Origin: G963556115 sp963666605 | Lineage (GTDB): Bacteria > Planctomycetota > SZUA-567 | Length of the DNA: 64,000 bases | Assembly: GCA_965140405.1 (NCBI GenBank) | Contig: OZ223208.1 | Span: 1,922,001 to 1,986,000, forward strand | Direction of reading: 5' to 3' | Part shown: in pieces, positions 16,987 to 25,998 of the stretch | How the letters are laid out: every line of letters begins with the position of its first letter | Numbering within the stretch: position 1 is the stretch's first letter | Made by a program: the position numbers and the translations under genes | The notes under the pieces: generated by a model | What the model was told of the DNA's origin: nothing | Databases searched by the model: none | Seen by the model: only the letters and a program-made list of their open reading frames with translations

Positions 16987-19900
16987 ATGGCGTTCAACTT
17001 GATTTCGGCTGAATCACTTGAGGTACTTGCGGATGAACTATCTCGTAATCTCTACTCTGGGGTGAGCTCTGTACTTGAAATGCCGAAAATAGTTATTCAG
17101 AGCCAAGGCATGGAAAAATGGCTATCACTACGTGTTGCTGATAACCTTGGTGTTACTGCTGGAGTGGAGTTTCTATTTTTAAATGGGTTCTTTCAAGAGG
17201 TTATTCTTGAGCCGTTTGCTAGTGAGAGAGAGATTGAACTCTCAATGCTCCTGCCAAGCCATCTCAAATGGATCATATTTTCCATTTTAGGTAGAGTTGG
17301 AGATAATCCTGAATTTAGAGTAGTTAATAGCTATATTGGAGGTGAGCAACTCAAGCAGTTGCAGATATCTCAGAAGCTTGCAGAGATCTACGATAGATAC
17401 TCGCTATACCGTGCGGACTGGTTGACTTGCTGGGAAGTTTCAGGTGCTGATGGGTATGAAGGTGAGGAAGGCAGTGGTAGATGGCTTGCTGAGCTTTGGA
17501 AGCTCGTTAAGCAGGAGACGAATATGTCTAGTGTAGCCGAACTTTCCAAGCAGTGTATGGATTGGCTTCGTACCGCGTCATCTTTCTCATCTGCACCGAT
17601 ACATCTCTTTGGTGTCTCAAGTATGCCGCCACTCTATCTTTCTATACTTTCAGAAGTATCAAAAAGAATGGATGTCTACTTCTACTATCTAGAAGTATCA
17701 CATGAGTATTGGGGGTTGGTGCGTTCTGAAAAAGATTTACTACGCAAAGCTGGAAGTAATTATGAAGTAGGGAATACGCTTCTTGCGACTTTTGGGGAGC
17801 GAAATAGGGATTTTTTAAACCTGCTAATTACCCTTACATCTGATAGTGGTATACAGGAAAGTGAGAGAGTAGTCACTGGGAGCATCGATGACGTTACCTC
17901 TGATGATCTGCCGTTAATTAGACGCATTCAAGCTGGTATAAGGTTTATGGAGCTTCCTGCAAGGAAGAGTAGAGTATACTCTAAAGACCGCAGTATTGAG
18001 TTTCACTCATGTTATGGAAAAATGAGACAGGTAGAGTCATTATATAATAGCTTGTTAGGTTGCTTTGATTCAGACCCTTCAATAAAGCCAAAAGATATTT
18101 TGGTTCTTACCCCGTCAATTAAAGATTTTGTGCCATATATTAGAGCTGTCTTTGGTAGTGTTCAGAGGGATTCTGGAAAGTATATACCATTTACTATTAG
18201 TGATAGAGCTGTCATGGATGAAAATAAGGTTTGCCAGGCATTATTTTCTACTCTCAAACTTCTCTCTGGTAGATTCAAAGTCTCAGAAGTGTGGAGCGTA
18301 TTTTGTGAACCAGCATATGAAGAGAGTAAGGGAATTCTTTCAGAGTATAAAGAGGATGCGTTGAGATGGATAAATGAGCTACAGGTGCACTGGGGAATTG
18401 ACTCCTCGCAGCGAGAAAAGTATGGCAGTGTACGTGATGGTGAGTGCTCTTGGCAAGAGGCAGAGGAGAGACTCTTACTTGGGTATGCTTTTGGAGCTTC
18501 TGGTGATAATATCTTTACCTTGCGTGATGGTAGGGAGGTCTCTGGAATTGATGTTTCTAGTAGTGTTTCTTCTTTACAGGCATGGCTGGAATTTTTGTCA
18601 AATTTGTTTGTGCTGAATAGAAGGTTTACAAGGGTTTCTACTGCTGGTGAATGGATTGAGTTTGCTAGAAATATTGTAGAAATATTTTTCTCAGGTATTG
18701 AGAGCGATGCTCAAGAGGTTATGATTTCTTTGACAGAGCTTTCTAATGTTTTTGAAGAGGTTGGGGTACTTGGTGAAAAGGTGTCATTCAATGTATTCTC
18801 AGAGGAACTTAAGAGTGCACTAGAGAATTCGACATCTGGAGCAGGGTTTATAATGGGTGGTGTAACATTTTGCCAGTTTCAACCCATGAGAAATATTCCT
18901 GCAAAGGTTATATGCATGCTTGGTATGGATGATGGCGCTTTTCCAAGAATTGAAAAACCAACTACCTTCGATATTGCTACTCGCGAGAAGCGTCTCTGTG
19001 ATCCATCACTGCGTCGTGATGACCAAGGGGTTTTTCTTGAGACAATCCTGTCGGTATCTGAGAGGTTATTAGTGTTTTACTCTGGACACGGAGCAAGACG
19101 AGGTGAGGAGCTGGCTCCTGCGGCACCTGTTGAGATTCTTCGTGAATACATAGGGCGGTATTACCAAGGTGAGAATTCTGATGAGTCAATTCTTGAGCAG
19201 ATTACCCTTGTTCATCCACTTCAAAGTTTTTCTAAAGAGTATTTTACTGGTAGTACTTCAGTCAATTCTTTAGTAAGCTATTCTGAAGAAGATCTTGCTG
19301 TTGCAAAAATGATTTATGGTAAAAAATCAGGTAGTGTTACTTACTCTTCAAAAAAAGATGACATCGATATCGTAAACATAATTTCAGAAGGCTCTTCTGT
19401 AGAACTTTCAGATCTAATAAACTTCTACAAAAATCCCTCTAAGTGGTATCTTAGGAATAAGTGTAGTATTTTCTATGACCTACTCGATAATACCCTGCCT
19501 AGTGATGAGGATAGGGTCAGTACTGATAATGGTTATAAACTTGGTAATATTAAGAATGAAATTGTACGTGAGCGTGTGGCTGGATTTGCTAAAGATGATA
19601 TTGTTAAGCGGATCGGGGCAATGAGAGTGCTACCTCTAGGTCGGTATGCGGACTCCGAGTTTGATAAGTTGTATGCAGAGACTGATATGCTTACTAGAAT
19701 AATGACACAAATTGATTTTAGTCAAGGTGATGAAGTATCTGGAGAATTGTCTGTTGATGTCTGTTCGGATGGGCATGATATTTTTGGCTCAATCGATCTT
19801 GGGTACACTCTACCGGCATTAGATTTTATGGAAGGTGAGTTGGTTAGTGTTATGTTTGGTTTTAATAAATCAATATCATGGGGGTACCTTGTTGAGGCAT

Positions 19901-20346
19901 GGTTAGAACATCTTGTTTATTCGGCAGTCCTTAGTCCAAGTATTTTGTTTTCAAGTCTGTATTATGGTGTTGATGGTAAGCTTGAGTATATTTATTCCAG
20001 AATTGAGCAAGATAGTGCGAAGAGGATGTTGGGTGAATATCTGCATGGATTCTGTATAGGAAGCGTTAAGCCTTTAGCAATATTCAAAGGGGCAAGTGCA
20101 AAGTATGCTGCGAGTGTGCTAAAAGTGAAGTCAAATGAGGATGCTATATTTGATGCTCGAAGTGCGTATGTTGCAAATCCATTTTCGTTTCCTGATGTAA
20201 ATGACGAGTATATCTTGAAGTGTTTTGGGGATGACTTCACTCTGAATGATGAATTTTTGAAGGAATTTATTGAGCTTGCGGAGCGTTTTGTCATGCCTGT
20301 GTACAGGTGTAATCAAGCTAATTTATCTAAAGTGAAGGGGGCGTGA
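16987..20346 (+). CDS. recC: Exodeoxyribonuclease V gamma subunit
   Basis: RecC scaffolds the RecBCD helicase-nuclease and, in E. coli, recognises Chi. This protein has 1119 residues, close to E. coli RecC. The N-terminus carries the family signatures IVIQSQGMEKWLSLRVADNLGV and LPSHLKWIIFSIL; the middle holds 'PAKVICMLGMDDGAFPR', and SGHGARRGEELAPAAPVEIL follows. These are strong RecC features and exclude AddB. The gene's last base is the first base of recB's ATG, so translation is coupled. The Chi-like sequence recognised here cannot be inferred. Confidence 0.93.
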   Translation: MAFNLISAESLEVLADELSRNLYSGVSSVLEMPKIVIQSQGMEKWLSLRVADNLGVTAGVEFLFLNGFFQEVILEPFASEREIELSMLLPSHLKWIIFSILGRVGDNPEFRVVNSYIGGEQLKQLQISQKLAEIYDRYSLYRADWLTCWEVSGADGYEGEEGSGRWLAELWKLVKQETNMSSVAELSKQCMDWLRTASSFSSAPIHLFGVSSMPPLYLSILSEVSKRMDVYFYYLEVSHEYWGLVRSEKDLLRKAGSNYEVGNTLLATFGERNRDFLNLLITLTSDSGIQESERVVTGSIDDVTSDDLPLIRRIQAGIRFMELPARKSRVYSKDRSIEFHSCYGKMRQVESLYNSLLGCFDSDPSIKPKDILVLTPSIKDFVPYIRAVFGSVQRDSGKYIPFTISDRAVMDENKVCQALFSTLKLLSGRFKVSEVWSVFCEPAYEESKGILSEYKEDALRWINELQVHWGIDSSQREKYGSVRDGECSWQEAEERLLLGYAFGASGDNIFTLRDGREVSGIDVSSSVSSLQAWLEFLSNLFVLNRRFTRVSTAGEWIEFARNIVEIFFSGIESDAQEVMISLTELSNVFEEVGVLGEKVSFNVFSEELKSALENSTSGAGFIMGGVTFCQFQPMRNIPAKVICMLGMDDGAFPRIEKPTTFDIATREKRLCDPSLRRDDQGVFLETILSVSERLLVFYSGHGARRGEELAPAAPVEILREYIGRYYQGENSDESILEQITLVHPLQSFSKEYFTGSTSVNSLVSYSEEDLAVAKMIYGKKSGSVTYSSKKDDIDIVNIISEGSSVELSDLINFYKNPSKWYLRNKCSIFYDLLDNTLPSDEDRVSTDNGYKLGNIKNEIVRERVAGFAKDDIVKRIGAMRVLPLGRYADSEFDKLYAETDMLTRIMTQIDFSQGDEVSGELSVDVCSDGHDIFGSIDLGYTLPALDFMEGELVSVMFGFNKSISWGYLVEAWLEHLVYSAVLSPSILFSSLYYGVDGKLEYIYSRIEQDSAKRMLGEYLHGFCIGSVKPLAIFKGASAKYAASVLKVKSNEDAIFDARSAYVANPFSFPDVNDEYILKCFGDDFTLNDEFLKEFIELAERFVMPVYRCNQANLSKVKGA

Positions 20347-23300
20347 TGCAGGAGTTTGATTTGTTGACCCATACTTTAGAGCCAGCAACGACACTCATTG
20401 AAGCGAGTGCTGGTACTGGTAAGACATATAATATACAGCATCTATACCTCAGATTTGTTGTTGAGAAGAATATGGCTCCAGACCGGTTGCTAGTTGTGAC
20501 ATTTTCTAATGAAGCAACTGCTGAGCTTAAGCTTAGGATTGCCAGGAATTTGTCTTGTGCTGAAGAGGTGTTGTTAAACTTTTTTTCGCCGTCATCCGTA
20601 ACGATGGATACTGCTAGTATTGACCCTTCACTGCTTTCTGTACTGGTTCGCGTGCTTGAGTATACTGAATATGACGAAGTATTACGGCGTGTGCAGTTTG
20701 CTCTAAGAGCTATGGATGAAGCGGCAATTCTGACTATTCACAGTTTCTGCCTTAGAGTGTTGACTGAATTTGCTTTTGAGAGTGGAGCGCTATTTGGCGT
20801 TGAATTAATTGAAAACAGGAACAGCTTATTTGCTGACCTTGTTGGAGATTTTATGAAGAGAGAGGTTGTTTATCTTGAAAGTGTTCAAGGTCGATTGCTT
20901 CGTGAATTTATAAGTCTAGATTTTATTGCTGAAATACCTCCGGTCGTCTATGGAAAAGATGATGTCGAAATTTTAGGTCGTAATTTTGAGCTTCCTGATC
21001 TTTCTGATCTTTATAAAGTACTTCGTTTTATTGATTTTGATGTGACAAGGTTTGAGTTAAAAAAGAACAGAGGAAGTAAGGCAAATGCATTGCTTGATTT
21101 TTTAGAGCATCATGAAGCTCTGACTGAGTCAAATATGATGGATTTCATATCTTTTATCAATGGTGATCTGATGAAGTCTGTGGTAAAAACCAAGTACTTT
21201 GAGAAGGTTTTTTCTGTGGAGTTTCAAGAGGCAATAAGGTTGTTTCGGTCAATTCCAGATGTGGTATGTTTTAACCTGTATAAGAAGTTTTCAGTATTTC
21301 TTGAGGAGTACTACCTGACTTCGTGTAACGCTGAGGATAATGCAAAGCTTGCATTTGATGATATCCTTTATATGACTAGAGGCGCAATAAAGCGCGAGGG
21401 ATCAAATCTTTCACGTGAAGTCAGAAGGGCTTATTCTGCTGTGCTTGTTGATGAATTTCAAGATACTAGCGGGGTGCAGTTTGATATTTTTAATTCATTA
21501 TTTGGTAGTGGTACGTCACCTTTCTTTATGATTGGTGACCCAAAGCAGTCTATATATGCTTTTCGTGGAGCAGATATATTTTCTTATCTGAAAGCTGTTA
21601 ATGCCGAAGGTGTTATTCGTTCAACCTTGAGTAAAAATTTCCGGTCAACTCCTGAATATATCGATGCACTAAATCTGCTATTTGAAAATAGAGATTCATC
21701 TGAAGAAGGGGTGTCATTACCGTTTATCTTTCCTGAGATTGGATATATAAATATTGATGCTGGGCGTACTGATGATAAACGCTTGTTCTTTGCTGATAGT
21801 TCAGAAGCTTTAGAGTTTAGATGGCTTGGAGCTGGTAAGGAGCTAGCAACAGGTAAGGCCGAGTCGCTAGTTGTTAAAAGTGTTGCTGGAGATATTGCAA
21901 AGAAGCTAAATTTATCTCTTTCCTCAGAGGCTTACTTTATGGAGAGTGGTGCTGTTTTTGAATTGAAGCCTTCTGACTTTGCTGTACTTGTAGATACAAA
22001 CAGGCAGGGTGAGGAGGTACGTAAAGAACTTAATCGTCGTGGGATTGTTGCGGTAGTTCTAAAGAGTGGTAATGTATTTGATTCAAGAGAGGCTGTGGAA
22101 CTTAGTGTTATTCTTAGAGCAATAATTTACTCAAGGAATGAAGGCGCGGTGATGGCTGCCCTTGGAACTAGATGCTTTTGCTATTCTTCGACTAACCTTG
22201 CAAAAATTAAAGAGTGTGAAGCAGGGTTAAGAGAGTATTGGTTTGAATTCTTTGCAGAGCTTAATGATATTTTACTGAATTATGGTTTTTTACAGGCGTT
22301 CTCTACCTTCTTTACTAGAAGCCACTTGGTAGTTAGTTGTGAGAGCGCTAAAGCTGTACTGGCTGCGTCTCCTAGTGGTGAGAGGTCGGTTACCAATTAT
22401 TTGCAGCTTGTTGAAATTCTTGAGCAGGAATTACTCCTGCTTGGTGGTTCTGATGAACAAGTGCTGGTTATTTTACAGGACAAGATCTTGGAAGCATCGA
22501 AAAATCAAGAGTATGAGATGAGACTTGAGAGTGATGAAGACGCAGTAAAGATAATGACAGTACATAAGAGTAAGGGGCTACAGTTCCCTATCGTATATGT
22601 ACCTTTTTTATATAAAGCTGCTGGGAATTTCACAAAATTTGATAGACCTCTTACATGCAACCTTGCAGAAGAGAGTAAAATTGGTGTTATTCTTTCAGAA
22701 TCAGAGCGTCAACGAAGGTTGGATCAGCTTCTTAGGAATGATCGTGCTGAGAAGATGAGGTTACTATATGTTGCTCTCACAAGGGCTGTTGATAAGTGTA
22801 TTGTATATGGAGGTAATATTAAGTCAATTCAGGATTCTCCACTTGCAGATGTATTGGGTAAGGACTTTGCAAGGCTTGAGTACCTTTCTGCCAACTCAAA
22901 TATTGCAGTGGTATCAAATTGGGATGACGGTGGTGATAGATACCGACCGGATGCTCAGGAGCTTGATATGAGTGCAAGGGAGTTTGGTGGGTGTATCGAG
23001 AGGGACTGGGGAGTGATGAGTTATTCATCATTAGTGAGCCATGATTTTGTCAGTATTGATGTGAGGAGTGATGCCACGCTCCTTGGTAGTGATGTGGGTG
23101 AGGATGGCCTACTTGATATAACTGATAATTTGGCTCCTCTGCCGTCAAGTAATAAGGTTGGTAGTGCTGTGCATGAGATTCTTGAGGAGTATGATTTCTC
23201 ATCTAGTACAGACTCATTTGCTGATGAAGGTATTCTTAACAAACTTAAAAAGTATGGTGTTCTCAGTAGTGGTGCTGGTACAGGATCATCTGATAAGCAA

Positions 23301-23927
23301 ATTGCTGGTATTCGTAATATTCTTTCAATTGTCTCTAAACTTCCCCTTGAGGATGTATATAATAACTCGTTTACTCTTTCTCATATCCCTGCGAAGAATT
23401 GTGTTCCTGAGATGAGCTTTTACTTCCCTGTGCGTGAGAGGATCTCTACCTCTAGGTTGTCTGAGTTCTTTAAGAGACGGGGACTTGCTCGGTACCGTGG
23501 TGATGGTGAGTTAAAGAACGTTCTTGCTGGGCTTGGTCTTGCCGTACAGGAGAAGGGATTTCGTGAAGGCTTCCTATACGGACTTATCGATCTAGTATTT
23601 GAGTATAATGGGAGATTCTACTTTGCGGACTGGAAGACAAATAATCTTTCTCGGTATGGTGGATACGGCTCAGCAGCTGTACTAGCTAGTATGGGTGAGT
23701 CTGGGTATCTCTTACAGTTTTATATATATACCGTTGCTCTGAATTTATTTCTTCGTTCACGAATTATTGATTTTGATTACCAGACCCATTTTGGTGGTGG
23801 GTATTATCTCTACCTTCGTGGACTAGATTTAGTTAATCCATTACAGGGAGTTTTTTATGAAGCTCCATCTGAGAGTGATGTGGATGAGTTGATAGATATC
23901 TTTACAGGAGGAAGCGATGAGCGCTAA
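20346..23927 (+). CDS. recB: Exodeoxyribonuclease V beta subunit (helicase-nuclease)
   Basis: RecB is the 3'-5' helicase and the nuclease of RecBCD. This protein has 1193 residues from the ATG at 20346 (a GTG one codon earlier is possible; AAGGGGG precedes both). UvrD-type motifs are clear: ASAGTGKT at 20-27, VTFSNEATAELK, TIHSFC, VLVDEFQDT, GDPKQSIYAFRGAD, KNFRST, VHKSKGLQFPIVY and RLLYVALTRA. The C-terminal nuclease domain retains GLIDLVFEYNGRFYFADWKTN, so D and DxK metal-binding residues appear intact. The end overlaps recD by 11 bases. Confidence 0.96.
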   Translation: MQEFDLLTHTLEPATTLIEASAGTGKTYNIQHLYLRFVVEKNMAPDRLLVVTFSNEATAELKLRIARNLSCAEEVLLNFFSPSSVTMDTASIDPSLLSVLVRVLEYTEYDEVLRRVQFALRAMDEAAILTIHSFCLRVLTEFAFESGALFGVELIENRNSLFADLVGDFMKREVVYLESVQGRLLREFISLDFIAEIPPVVYGKDDVEILGRNFELPDLSDLYKVLRFIDFDVTRFELKKNRGSKANALLDFLEHHEALTESNMMDFISFINGDLMKSVVKTKYFEKVFSVEFQEAIRLFRSIPDVVCFNLYKKFSVFLEEYYLTSCNAEDNAKLAFDDILYMTRGAIKREGSNLSREVRRAYSAVLVDEFQDTSGVQFDIFNSLFGSGTSPFFMIGDPKQSIYAFRGADIFSYLKAVNAEGVIRSTLSKNFRSTPEYIDALNLLFENRDSSEEGVSLPFIFPEIGYINIDAGRTDDKRLFFADSSEALEFRWLGAGKELATGKAESLVVKSVAGDIAKKLNLSLSSEAYFMESGAVFELKPSDFAVLVDTNRQGEEVRKELNRRGIVAVVLKSGNVFDSREAVELSVILRAIIYSRNEGAVMAALGTRCFCYSSTNLAKIKECEAGLREYWFEFFAELNDILLNYGFLQAFSTFFTRSHLVVSCESAKAVLAASPSGERSVTNYLQLVEILEQELLLLGGSDEQVLVILQDKILEASKNQEYEMRLESDEDAVKIMTVHKSKGLQFPIVYVPFLYKAAGNFTKFDRPLTCNLAEESKIGVILSESERQRRLDQLLRNDRAEKMRLLYVALTRAVDKCIVYGGNIKSIQDSPLADVLGKDFARLEYLSANSNIAVVSNWDDGGDRYRPDAQELDMSAREFGGCIERDWGVMSYSSLVSHDFVSIDVRSDATLLGSDVGEDGLLDITDNLAPLPSSNKVGSAVHEILEEYDFSSSTDSFADEGILNKLKKYGVLSSGAGTGSSDKQIAGIRNILSIVSKLPLEDVYNNSFTLSHIPAKNCVPEMSFYFPVRERISTSRLSEFFKRRGLARYRGDGELKNVLAGLGLAVQEKGFREGFLYGLIDLVFEYNGRFYFADWKTNNLSRYGGYGSAAVLASMGESGYLLQFYIYTVALNLFLRSRIIDFDYQTHFGGGYYLYLRGLDLVNPLQGVFYEAPSESDVDELIDIFTGGSDER

Positions 23928-25866
23928 TCTTTTCTCTTCTTATGATATGGTAGGCGCGCTACGTGAACTAGGCATACTCCGTCATATAGATGTCACTTTT
24001 GCGGCATTTATTCAGCGTCAAGATACCTCAATAAATTCCAAAGTTATCTCTATCTTGGCGGGGTTGGTGAGCTTTACTACTACTAGGCTTAATAATGTCT
24101 GCCTCGATCTAACTGATCCGCTTGGGATTTTTGATATTACTAGTGGTCAAAGTCTGTCAGATGAGGACTCAAACCGCTTCCTTGAGATATGTAGTGATAT
24201 TTCAAGTGTTATACTTGATGGAGACCTTGAGGAAGTATTTCTGTCGTCTAATGTGGTATGTGTAGAACCAACGAATCCAAGAGTCCCTTACCCGATGGTC
24301 TACTCCTCTGGAAAGCTATATTTGCAGCGGTACTGGGAGGCAGAGTGTGTGATTTCTTCAGCTCTAATTCAGAGAATATCTAGTTCTGGCTCAATAGACC
24401 CAAGTGTCAATTTTTCATATGGGCTTGAATCAGTGTACTCTAGATTTAGTGATTCTATCAAGACCTTTGGGCAACAGCTCGGTGTATTTACTGCTATGAG
24501 GTCTAGTTTATCAGTGATTACTGGAGGCCCGGGTACTGGGAAGACTACTGTCGTCTCTGTTATACTTGCCTTGTACCTAAAAGATAATCCGGATGCTAGA
24601 ATCGCCTTAGTGGCTCCTACTGGTAAGGCACAAGCAAGACTCAAGGAAGCAGTATTTGATGAGCTAGAGTTCCTAACTATCCCTAGCGAAGTACATACAA
24701 GGCTACAGCAGATCGAATTTAAAACAATCCACCGCTTATTGGGATTGGCTAGAGATCACGCAAATACTCCTAAGGTATTACGATATGACCTTATCGTTGT
24801 AGATGAGGCATCTATGGTAAGTGTCCTTCTCTTTCAGAAGTTTTTCAGTGCTGTTAGTCTATCTACCAAGATTGTGCTCCTTGGAGATAGGGATCAACTT
24901 GCTGCTGTTGAGGGTGGAGCAGTACTGAGTGATATATGTAGTAGCGCTGGTGAGTTGGGAGCGTTCAGCCCTGATTTTATTGAATCATTCAAGAATAATA
25001 TGCCTGAGAAACTCGGTTTACCCAAGCTTGCAACCAGCACTAATGTTATGCAGGACTTTGTTGTGCCTCTGGAGCATACCTTCCGCTTTAGCTCTACTAG
25101 CGGGATAGGCAGGATGAAAGATATTCTTTCGTCTGAAGCTGATGTGGAACTTTCAAAATTCATAGGAGCAAGCCATAAAGAGTATGCAGACTCTTTTGGA
25201 TTACACCGTTTTCATTCACTTATACCGACAAATATGCAGCGGGAGTTGCTTAATTTCATTGATTCATGGACTTATAGTGATTCAGAAGGTATTGAGAAGA
25301 AGTTTGTCTCATACTTGGAAGCGGATACCGTCAATGAAGCTTTCAAGCTATTCTCTGAGTTTCAGATTATAACAGCTTTAAATAAAGGAGCTATAGGAGT
25401 AGATAGCATCAATCAACTGCTTGCAATGAGTTTGGGACTCAACCTTGAGGGAGCAAGAGGGCTACCAGTTATGATTGCTAAGAATGATTATCAGACAGGC
25501 CTCTTTAATGGCGATATTGGAATGTATTGGGAGGATAAATCTGGTAAGCTGAAGGTCTGGTTTCCAGATTCAACCGCTACTACTGATTCTGAAGTACCGC
25601 TCTTTAAATCCTTCTTACCATCTCAAATACCTGAACATTCTCTCTCCTTCGCAATGACGATTCATAAGTCTCAGGGATCGGGTTTTGGTGCGGTTCTTTT
25701 GCTATTGCCGACAGTCAGTTCGGAGATTCTGACAAAAGAGTTGCTATATACTGGAATCACTAGAGCTAAGAACAGAATAGATATTTTTGGTAGTGTAGAA
25801 AGTATTATAAATACTGCTAAACGAAAGGTTTGTAGGTTTAGTGGCCTTGTAGAGAAGTTGAGGTAA
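23917..25866 (+). CDS. recD: Exodeoxyribonuclease V alpha subunit (5'-3' helicase)
   Basis: RecD is the second motor of RecBCD. This 649-residue SF1B helicase has Walker A GGPGTGKT at 203-210, a following VAPTGKAQARL motif, DEASMVS, GDRDQLAAVE and the C-terminal TIHKSQGSGF plus LLYTGITRAK. About 190 residues precede the P-loop, matching RecD's N-terminal RecB-interacting domain rather than RecD2. The start is inside recB, preceded by ACAGGAGG. The order recC-recB-recD resembles the tight arrangement in other RecBCD genomes. No terminator is visible after it. Confidence 0.95.
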   Translation: MSANLFSSYDMVGALRELGILRHIDVTFAAFIQRQDTSINSKVISILAGLVSFTTTRLNNVCLDLTDPLGIFDITSGQSLSDEDSNRFLEICSDISSVILDGDLEEVFLSSNVVCVEPTNPRVPYPMVYSSGKLYLQRYWEAECVISSALIQRISSSGSIDPSVNFSYGLESVYSRFSDSIKTFGQQLGVFTAMRSSLSVITGGPGTGKTTVVSVILALYLKDNPDARIALVAPTGKAQARLKEAVFDELEFLTIPSEVHTRLQQIEFKTIHRLLGLARDHANTPKVLRYDLIVVDEASMVSVLLFQKFFSAVSLSTKIVLLGDRDQLAAVEGGAVLSDICSSAGELGAFSPDFIESFKNNMPEKLGLPKLATSTNVMQDFVVPLEHTFRFSSTSGIGRMKDILSSEADVELSKFIGASHKEYADSFGLHRFHSLIPTNMQRELLNFIDSWTYSDSEGIEKKFVSYLEADTVNEAFKLFSEFQIITALNKGAIGVDSINQLLAMSLGLNLEGARGLPVMIAKNDYQTGLFNGDIGMYWEDKSGKLKVWFPDSTATTDSEVPLFKSFLPSQIPEHSLSFAMTIHKSQGSGFGAVLLLLPTVSSEILTKELLYTGITRAKNRIDIFGSVESIINTAKRKVCRFSGLVEKLR

Positions 25867-25912
25867 TTCTGCTGTGCTTTGTTGTGAATAAATAGTGATT
25901 TATAAAAAGTTC

Positions 25913-25940
25913 TTGACTTAATCCAGTATGTAGGTATTTT
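25913..25940 (+). promoter_or_regulatory. Possible promoter for topA
   Basis: TTGACT at 25913-25918 and TATTTT at 25935-25940 have a 16-base spacer. A separate TATAAT at 25969-25974 lies nearer the gene but lacks a good -35, so which is used is unclear. Confidence 0.35.
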
Positions 25941-25998
25941 CAAACAAGAATTCTTACAATTTTACATATATAATGTATACATACATGGGAGCAGGATA

